Source: Atherix ibis
Taxonomy: Eukaryota; Arthropoda; Insecta; Diptera; Athericidae
Assembly: GCA_958298945.1 (NCBI GenBank)
Contig: OY282606.1
Location: 78,169,622 to 78,233,621, forward strand
Length of the DNA: 64,000 bases
Direction: 5' to 3'
Notes under the pieces: generated by a model
Told to the model about the DNA's origin: nothing
Database searches by the model: none
The model's input: the letters and a program-made list of their open reading frames with translations, nothing else
In this document: positions 55,960 to 64,000 of the stretch, piece by piece
Position numbering within the stretch: position 1 is the stretch's first letter
Layout of the letters: each line of letters opens with the position of its first letter
Made by a program: the position numbers and the translations under genes

Positions 55960-58580
55960 CCTATGGTGGGTGTAAAGAGTACATATCAGCAATAATTTCG
56001 ATTACCCTCACAATCTTTCCAGAAAGCTAGCATCAAGCATGCCCAGCTGAAATATGTGCTCTCTGAGTATGGTCGTCACTGAACATACTTTTGTGGAACT
56101 TAACATGCAGAAAATTATTTTTTTTCATATTCAAATTTTGAAACCTTCCTCATCCCGTCCAATACCCAAAATATTTATCTTCTCAACAAATTGTCTTTAA
56201 TACGAGTACCATAATAGTTTTCGCCTCCTAAAAAATTAATCCTCCATTAAAAAACATAAATGTGTACAGTGTATTTTTTAATAAATTTTTCAATTTTTCA
56301 CTCAAAATATTCACAAAACTTACCATTAATTGTTAAGAAATAATTCTTATCTAAAATCTAGGCTATAACTTAACTTAGCCTTTAAGTTTAAGGATAATTA
56401 TATGAATAAAAAAACTCATTTTATTTAAAGAAATTTTAATAAAACCACTTACCTTAATTATTTAAACAAAATTCGTTTCCATTATAACGATTTTGATTTG
56501 ATTATATAATAAGTTCCTTAATTTTATGTCCTGAATCTTATATGGTAGATATTTTCTTTACTCTATATTTAATTGAGATTGTTTAACCGTCCGTTTCCGT
56601 TACTATTTTAATGCGAATATTTTACAACTCAAACGTAATAATCGACTATAAACAAAAAAACGTAATAATCAGTTTCTAACGGTCATGAACAGTCCAATAA
56701 CGGTCATAAGATTATCTGCAACGGCCGAAGAAGTCCTTTAATAATAATCGTTTTTATTAGACGCAAATTACAACTGACAACTGGACTGTTTTGTAAAATG
56801 AAAAAAAATTTATACGATCGTTTCTATTTACATAAAAGGTGTACTGATGTTGTGAGCTTATAAGGTCCGTTTTCATTTTATATTTATATAAAAAACATAA
56901 AAGAAATCATAAGGGAATGAGGACTCACATAATATAATATTGGCAAAAAGGACAGATATAGTTGTATGAGAAATTTTGTCATCTTCGTTTGTTTTCCCAA
57001 TTTCTATGCTAAAAGGAGTATTCTCCTATTGGCTATGATTGAAGCTCCTCCCAATCTGAAATTGTACTAAAAACCTAGTGTCTCCCTCCTCCTTTCTACC
57101 GTAAATTGTACTAAAAAAACATCATCAAAGGATAACAAAAGTATTGAAATATTCTATTAGTCAAAGGGGACGGATTACCTATCCTTCAAGAAAATGCATA
57201 TTTACCTTATCCAGGTTAGTTTTTTGTTTATATATCTTCCAACCCTTAGATTGGATAGGGGGAATATTTCCGTTCGTCCTTTTTGTTTCTTTCTTTAAAG
57301 ATGAGCTAGTTTCGTAAATTTCCCCTTACCCCTTCTTTAAAATAAAATTTTTGATTTTTAAAACACATTCAATGATGAAGTCTTCGACATATTCAGGAGG
57401 TTCCTAATCGCAGGTTCCATTGATACTCGATCACTCACTAAAGAGAATTCAAGTTAAAAACGTTAGCTTTTCAGTGATTCGAACGAATAAATTTTTAATC
57501 ATTAATTTTTAATCCTAACTTTAACAAAAAAAAATATTATTTTTAATATTCACTTCCTTAGTGCTTTTTGGAAAGTTTCTTAAATAGTTTTTTAGTAATT
57601 TTGCTTCTGAAATTTCGTAGTTTCTATTGGAAAAATTGATCTTTTTTGGTGTTAATTTGAATATTTTCATTAGTCGTGTGTGGTTGATAGATGAATGCGT
57701 TTAAATAAATTTTTTGATTTAGATAATTTTATTTTATTTTAGTTTTTAGTTTAATTGTAGTAAAGTTTTCTTTTTTTTTTGAAAAAAATAAAATTACTTG
57801 TGACAGTATTTTTGTTCAATTTTCCCAATCGGTTCTGATTTTAACGAGTACTTTGTGATTTGTGCAACAAAATAAACAGCATCAAAATTATTCATCCAAA
57901 AGGAAAATATTCAAAAAATTGTAAGTATTTTAATTTGTTTTTAACTCTTTTTTTAAATTTTTAGAAATATTTTCTTATACCATATAAAAATGGAAACACT
58001 TCTCTTTAAGAATAAAGAGCTAGGTTTGTCTATCTGGTAAACGGGGCCGTATTGCATCTACAACTCGACTTCTAGATATTAATGAATAATAAAAAAAAAA
58101 TTGTGCATAGTTTTTTTCCCTTAAAAATATCTTCAATATTTTATAATATACCACAGACCTTTTTAAGGTCAATAGTTAGTTTATTAGTGCTCTTATTAAC
58201 GTGAAGTGTTTTTTCTTAATACCTCAGCAAAAGTGCTTTTTATATTTGTAGTGATATTATTGAAAATAAAACCTAAACCCCCCCTAATCATAATTATTAT
58301 TTTTATTTCGAAAATGAAAGAGAAATAAAAAACTAATTTTGCTTGTTTCGTATTATAATATCGTCCATTTTTCTGTGTTCGTCGCATTTATGGCGTTTTG
58401 GACAATATTGCTTATAATACGTAGACTTTTTGATGTTCGTAACTTTTCGAATCTAAACCACGTGGCCTTCATACATTAGCACACCTGAACTACTATCGTA
58501 ATTGTTGTTATTTATATAAATTCACTGACGTATGATTATTTATATAATCAACTTTTCGTTCAGTGACGTACGATTATTTA
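55960..58580. other. AT-rich intergenic sequence
   Basis: No gene recognised. Isolated GTAAGT near 57920 could be a donor of an untranslated exon but has no partner. Confidence 0.4.
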
Positions 58581-58582
58581 TA

Positions 58583-59494
58583 CTTGGTCTATTCAAAAAG
58601 TATCGCGAATTTTGAATTTTCACGGGTAACGTAAATTTGATTTTCGATTTTTTTGTTGCGTTATGTTGGTACTTATGTCTCTCATTTATGCCGATAAGTT
58701 CGGCCATTTTTAATGTTCAGTTAATTTTTGACAGCTGCTTTGCTTGCACGTGTTTTGGCTCGTCTTCGATTTTTGCCCATTTTTGACCAAAAACAGCATC
58801 GCATTAACATTTCTAAGGAGCTGTTAGACTCTGTTCGCGACGACCCAAATTTGCTCCAGAGGATCATAACTGGTGACGAATCATGGGTTTATGGTTATGA
58901 CGTGGAAACCAAAGCTCAATCATCGCAATGGAAGCTGCCGCACGAGCCAAGACTAAAAAAGCGCGCCAAATTCGGTCGAATGTGAAGGTTTAGCTTACAG
59001 TTTTTTCGATTGCAGGGGCGTGGTGTATCATGAATGGTCAATAAGGCAAGAACTCAACAACGGTCAATATTACCTGCAAGTTATGCGCAAGTTGCGCGAA
59101 GCAATCTGCCGGAAACGCCCGGATTTTTGGAAGAACAAAAATTGGCTTTTGCACCATGTTAACGCCCCTGCTCACGCATAGTTGCTTGTGCGCGAATTTT
59201 TGGCCAAAAACCATACACTAATAATGCTGCAGCCACCTTATTCTCCAGATCTGGCCCCCTGTTACTTCTTTTTGTTCCCGAAACAGATTCTTTGATCCAT
59301 TTAATGGAATGGGCAAAAATCGAAGACGTGCAAGCAAAGCAGCTGTCAAAAATTAACGGAACATTCAATATAGCCGAACTTGTAGGCATAAGTGAGAGAC
59401 ATGAGTACCAACATAGTGCCATTAAAATATCGAAAATTGAAAATACGTAACCCGCGGAAATTCAAAATTCACGATACTTTTTGAACAGACCTCG
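58583..59494 (+). mobile_element. Mariner element with inverted-duplicated 5' end
   Basis: Ends CTTGGTCTATTCAAAAAG and (complement) CGAGGTCTGTTCAAAAAG, with TA duplications at 58581-58582 and 59495-59496. Similarity between the ends is not limited to a TIR. About 200 bp from the left (58583 to about 58785) reappear inverted at the right (about 59298 to 59494). Between them are part of a transposase (QKQHRINISKELLDSVRDDP, NLLQRIITGDESWVYGYDVE; later ICRKRPDFWKNKNWLLHHVN, LMLQPPYSPDLAPCYFFLFP) with frameshifts. The second Asp reads Val (HHVNAPAH) and the third Tyr (APCYFF). The N-terminal DNA-binding domain and the true 3' end are missing. Confidence 0.9.
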
Positions 59495-59499
59495 TATAG

Positions 59500-60280
59500 T
59501 CAACTTTCCGTAGATACCAACAAAAGTCACCGGCAATTTTTTTAGGAATAAAATCTTAATCGGTTTGGAACTCTTTGCTATTAATTGAACCTGCTTTTAT
59601 AGAAACATCTTAAAATTATTAATTATTATTTAAATTGTATACAAGATAAGTTTTTAGAGATGATTGCAACACTTGACACATATTTTTATTAGGCCTCCAA
59701 CTGGCACTTTCTAGTATAATTGACCAGCTTAATTTTCTTGCTTAAAATTAAAAATCGAGGCAATTCGAAGCACTCCTTTTTTTAACAGAATTTAAATTTT
59801 CATACTTATTACTCTAAGGAAAATATTAAAAATGCAAAAAAATTAAATAATAACGTATAGAAATATCAGATGATGCATTGAGTAGTTTGGAAAGAACAGC
59901 CCTATCTATTTGACAGCTGTCAAGCATATATGAGGACTCGACCTTTCAATTCTTCACTTTCAGCCTGATATTATGATCCATATCAATATTTTAAATAAAA
60001 GTTTGACTATATATCCAGTATAAAAAAAATATCGAATAATTTTAAATATCTTCTGTATAAGATGGGGTTCCACAGGGCAATCTATTTGCGACTATACTGT
60101 ACAATAATCTTGTCAATCAGAATATTGATTGCGATACTAAGTAATATAATTTTTAACTGTACTAGAAAGTTATCCTTTTTAAAGTACGGAAATGTATTAT
60201 TAAGGATACATAAAATTTGCTATTTTACATTAAGGAATGTTTAACTATCAATCAATGCGTTTAAATTGAAAAAATATTCT
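59500..60280. other. AT-rich intergenic sequence
   Basis: Nothing recognised. Confidence 0.45.
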
Positions 60281-60289
60281 ACAAAAATG

Positions 60290-60610
60290 CTGATTTTGCC
60301 GTTTAGCACGTCAAGAGGAGAACAAGCCTTCAGCGATGAAACTCATTTCCCGCTTGGTGGATATGACAATTAGCAAAATTACCATATATGAGGCTCTGAA
60401 AATCCACAAGTGACTTTGAAGAAGCTATTGTATATCGTATCTACTCGTATTTGGATATAAAAGTGCCATTGGACCATATTTCTTTGAAACTGAAAAACAA
60501 GTGAGAGCTTTTTTGATTTAAACTTAAACAATCTAATCTGGCCCATATGTGTGTTAAAAAAAATTGGGCCAGAAGCCACACAGAACAACAACTTTTGGCT
60601 TTATTTCACG
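60290..60610 (+). mobile_element. DD41D transposase relic, plus strand
   Basis: FSDETHFPLGGYDN, a stop, QNYHI, a stop, GSENPQVTLKKLLYIV, then out-of-frame GPYFFET and a WARSHTEQQL scrap corresponding to the second catalytic block. The first catalytic Asp is present; the rest is degraded by stops and an inserted stretch. Confidence 0.7.
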
Positions 60611-60839
60611 TAAATAAAGTCCAACAACATAAAAAATAAAGTTGTTACTTTACAATCTTGTATGTTTTTATATGAAAATATATTACATCTTCTATTCGCA
60701 TTCTTTTCTTATAATATTCAAATGCAGAAAAATTTAAGCAATTTCCTTATTCTTAACATCGCAAAGGAAAATCTTTTGAAAAGTAATATTTTCATCAAAA
60801 AGTTACGAAAACGTTAATATGAAAAGTTAGAAAAATTTG

Positions 60840-61130
60840 GTTTGGAAAAATTAAGAATATTTTATCAAAGAAATAATAAATATTTTTAAAAGAAATTAGG
60901 AATTTTAAATAAAAAAATTAGGAATTTTAGAGAGAAAATTAGACAATTTTAAAAAAAATGTTGTATATTTTAATCAAAACAATTTACGAATATTTCTACT
61001 AAAAAATTAGTAATATTTTAATAGAAATTATGTTTTTCTTTACTTAAAATATTAGAAATATTTAAACAGAAAATCAGAAATATTATAATTTGAAAAATAT
61101 TTTAATAAAAGTAATTCCAAATATTTGTTT
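60840..61130. repeat. AT-rich degenerate tandem repeat, left block
   Basis: Loose repetition of AATATTTTAAT…AAAAAATTAG-type units of roughly 22 bp. The same pattern returns at 62690-63260, on the other side of the mariner relic. Confidence 0.5.
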
Positions 61131-61546
61131 GGGGAAAAAGAAGTCCATTATTTCTGGACAACAAATTTAAAACTTTATTTAACATTGTTCGGATTGTCCG
61201 ATTTGGTTAAAATATTAACCGTTTTGTGTAATAATTTGGTAGTATTTTAAAGGTAACTTCGTAATGCCTACCTTATAGATCTATAACGCTTGTCTCATAG
61301 GGCGCAGGTCCCTAATAGCGAAAAACTCGACTAAGCTTCCATATTTTCACAATCTTCTCTTGGTGCCAATTTCTTATTACTATGGAAGTTTTGCGATAAA
61401 AAAAAATGGTCATCGCTTGGTATAAGGTCCGGACTAGATGGTAGATGTATCAAAACTTCTTTGTCTCCCGGAATTTCTGGCGAGTCACTATAACCATGTG
61501 TGGCCTGGCGTTATCCTGATAGAATAAAACTCCTCTTCTGTTATCC

Positions 61547-61577
61547 AATTTGGCCGCTTATTTTAAGCGGCCAAATT
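61547..61577. repeat. 14-bp inverted repeat at a deletion junction, 3-nt loop
   Basis: AATTTGGCCGCTTA (61547-61560), TTT, and its exact complement (61564-61577). It marks the point where the mariner relic jumps from the IDPFLK segment to the NRRGVLF segment. Confidence 0.85.
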
Positions 61578-61814
61578 TAAGAAATGGGTCGATTTCGTTC
61601 CGTTTGGCGAAGGCTTCGTAGACGGAAATTCGATCCATCATGTTTTATGCATCAATTCGGGTGGCACCTTCTTTTTGAATTTAGCTTTACGCAGATGACT
61701 TAAACTGTTTTATGGTCCTGGAAGATGCTACGACTGCTTACATTCCGGTCTACTTTGAGAACTTACATGATTTTATAGTCATTTTCGACGACAGGTCTTT
61801 GAGATATGTAAATG

Positions 61815-61909
61815 ATGAATGGTGTTTGTGGTCCCAATACTGTCACAGCAAACAACGCTACTTGCGCGTTATTTGCTGTGATAGTATTGGGACCATAAAC
61901 ACCATTCAT
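61815..61909. repeat. 44-bp inverted duplication in mariner coding sequence, 7-nt loop
   Basis: Arms 61815-61858 and 61866-61909 match at 41 of 44 positions; loop TACTTGC. One arm is the helix-turn-helix coding segment NGVYGPNTITAN of the mariner; the other is its inverted copy. Confidence 0.93.
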
Positions 61910-62373
61910 AATTTCAGCCGCTTGGCTTTATTTTCGCCTTTATCAAAGCAAAGTTGTAAAATATACCGAATTTTCTCTCTGTTAACTTCCATCTTTTCCA
62001 CTCTAGCCATCTAACGAAAAAGTAATCTATCTCCCAACCTAATATTATAGAAGGTCCCTCAAATACATCTGATGGGGGGCTTAAGCACTGACGAAACGGT
62101 TTTACTTTAGATTTCAATGGAAAATATGCCAAATATGTCAAAGATTTGCCGAGTTTTTTCTGTAGCAAGTACAACTCCTGTAGGCAGGATCTTCCTCATC
62201 TTAAAAAGAAATCTCCCCATTGGCAACTATGTTCAAATGATAATTAAATAATAAAATGACTGGCATATCACACCATGATTTCGATAATGATTAATCGTCT
62301 GGATTACTTATCCTCAAATATCTTAGGAAGGATCATAGCTTTGAATCGATTAAGAATCCAAATTTTCAAAAAA

Positions 62374-62510
62374 ATAATTGCCTTATTGGTGAGGGATTTT
62401 AGTAATAAGTAGTATAGAGTTCATCCCTAAATATCCTCTTAAATACAACGAGAAGCTCACAAAATCCTTACCAAGAAACCAAGCTTTCAAAGTACAGCCA
62501 TTGCGTTGGT
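62374..62510 (+). repeat. Dispersed repeat C, copy 2
   Basis: Matches 41755-41915 in order and orientation (ATTGCCTTATTGGTGA, TTAGTAATAAGTA, TTCATCCCTAAATAT, ACCAAGCTTTC), with scattered differences. Confidence 0.6.
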
Positions 62511-62689
62511 CTCTTTTATAATGGAATCGGCAATCAAAAAACTGTAAAAGAATTTTTTTATTATTGCGGATTGTCGCTATTCCAACGAGCACAAGTCTGA
62601 ACTTGCTTGATCAATACTTGACGAGATACTCGTCTATATCACTACAGCCATCTAGCGTAATAATAAAGGATTTAGTTTTTTATAAACTA

Positions 62690-63260
62690 TTATTTTAGTA
62701 CCAAAAAAACTGGAATACTTTAATTAAAAAATTCGAAACGTCTTAATAAGAAAATTAGAAATTAATTAAGTCAAAAATTTAGTAATATTATAATCTGAAA
62801 ATAAATTTAGGAATATTTAAACAAAGAAATTCGAAATATTCAAATGAAAAAAAATTCTTAGAAACTAAGAATATTAAAAAAAAAAACTTAAAAATAAATT
62901 TTATATGGAAAAATTACGAAAATTTGGATTATTTTCAAAATTAAAAACATTTAATGAAAAATATTGGGAATATTTGAATCTGAAAAACTTAAAAGCATTT
63001 TAATACAAAAAATTTTAAAATTTTAATATAAAAAATGCAAAGTATTTTAGTAAGAAAATTAAGAATTAATAAACTAAATAAATTGGGAATATTTTAACAG
63101 AGAAATAAAAACTATTTTAATAAAAAAAACACGCAAAAATTAAATTCCAAAAAAAAACTAAGCATATTTTAACAAAAAATTAGTTTTAATAAAAAAAACT
63201 ACGAATTTAGTTCAGTTAAATTGGAATTTTTTTTGTATGAAAATATTCGATTCGATATCC
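62690..63260. repeat. AT-rich degenerate tandem repeat, right block
   Basis: Same loose AATATTTTAA…AAAAATTAG pattern as 60840-61130, longer and equally degenerate. No coding content. Confidence 0.5.
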
Positions 63261-63269
63261 AATAAGAAA

Positions 63270-64000
63270 ATTTAATTTTTCTATCAAAATCCAATATGAA
63301 ACGGTTCATTGCCTAGCTAGTCACATCGAAGTAGAACGGACTCTGAACAGTACTCTGTGCCATCTGTTGGTGGAAGGAGAAATCGTTCATTACCTATGAT
63401 GGCGATTAGCACGAAAAATGGGAACAGAACAGAAAGTCGATGGTTCTTGTCCGTGCTTATATATTTTTCCCATACGCTGATTGTATATGCAATTTGACAG
63501 TCAGACCTATTTAGTATAGGCAAATTTCATTGATTTTCGTAAATATTCCTTAGTTTTTGTTTATTTTATTTGCGAACTGTTTTACAGATATCTACATGTC
63601 TTTTAATTGAATATGAGAGCTTGTTTGTAAAATATTTTTAATCTAATAATTTTTTATGTTTTTCTATTCCATGGCAACCCTATTGACCAAAGTCCTTTAC
63701 AACTACAATATTTTTTGTTAAATAAAACTAAGCCCAAACCAGGCTCTATATATGTATTATTAAATTCTGTGAATTATGTTGGCTAATTCTGCGGGGGGGG
63801 GGGGGTCGAAGAAGTGGTGGTTTGTTGATTTTAATTTTATATCGCGAGCTATGGCTCGTTATCATGTTGGAAAATGATTTTGAAAATATTTTTACCCCAA
63901 TTGGTTATGCCAAGGCTATGTCCAGTATCCAGTATACACATACATTGATATGTGTACAATTCATAAGTTTCTTCGATCCACTTGTATACGTGTATGCCCG
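63270..64000. other. Intergenic sequence with a 13-G run
   Basis: No gene recognised up to the window end. A homopolymer of 13 G at 63793-63805 is unusual for this AT-rich DNA. Confidence 0.45.

Larger units (their letters stand above)
61300..62010 (-). mobile_element. Irritans/Hsmar2-like mariner relic with two palindromes
   Basis: Minus strand begins MARVEKMEVNREKIRYILQL (ATG at 62010), then NGVYGPNTITANN, an inverted duplication, HLRKAKFKKK, MMDRISVYEAFAKRNEIDPF, a deletion marked by a 14-bp palindrome, DNRRGVLFYQDNARPH, VTRQKFRETKKF and, after a frameshift, VLIHLPSSPDLIPSDDHFFL. The order and wording match Hsmar2-type transposases as I recall them. The first catalytic Asp region (TGDEKW) is deleted; the second (QDNA) and third (PSD) remain. 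Inactive. Confidence 0.85.

Overview
The window reads as nuclear DNA of an insect. It is strongly AT-rich, has spliceosomal introns with GTAAGT/GTGAGT donors, encodes a Rebers-Riddiford cuticular protein, and is filled with decayed mariner, jockey and RTE elements typical of arthropod genomes. Only three loci look like host genes. No rRNA, tRNA, CRISPR array or bacterial operon was seen.

Host genes. (1) A four-exon secreted RR-1 cuticular protein gene lies on the minus strand (13145 down to 3179). All exons are in phase 0, a TATA box sits upstream at about 13470, and the last intron is 7.3 kb and full of transposon relics. (2) A minus-strand gene (44859 down to 42430) encodes a long secreted protein of unknown function with three FEALT motifs. 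Downstream of its large exon lie two similar small exons with identical phases, either of which joins in frame to the same last exon (GGYGEHYWDLGH tail). They look like mutually exclusive alternative exons. (3) A compact two-exon plus-strand gene (50294-50686) with a TATA box encodes an 88-residue secreted protein ending in KWGVRHYVGKKY.

Mobile DNA. Two closely related D34D mariner copies (338-1494 and 34984-36318) are damaged differently. A second mariner (58583-59494) has its 3' end replaced by an inverted copy of its 5' end. An irritans/Hsmar2-like relic (about 61300-62010) and another mariner relic (about 15400-15940) are older. At least seven relics come from a DD41D (rosa-like) group. 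A 5'-truncated jockey (21578-22853) still has an open RT frame and an 11-bp target-site duplication, while older jockey, RTE-like and Harbinger fragments are scattered around it. One dispersed repeat of unknown class occurs four times on the plus strand (16.1, 24.6, 46.7 and 47.7 kb).

Structural oddities. A piece of mitochondrial nad1 (a NUMT, about 19667-19875) is wedged between two jockey fragments like filler at a break-repair junction. Near-perfect inverted duplications recur, and four of them have exactly 7-nt spacers (1879-1941, 35047-35227, 55079-55137, 61815-61909). Three minisatellites of 14, 7/14 and 11 bp occur, and both copies of the first mariner lie beside or inside one. The rest is AT-rich non-coding sequence in which I see no gene.
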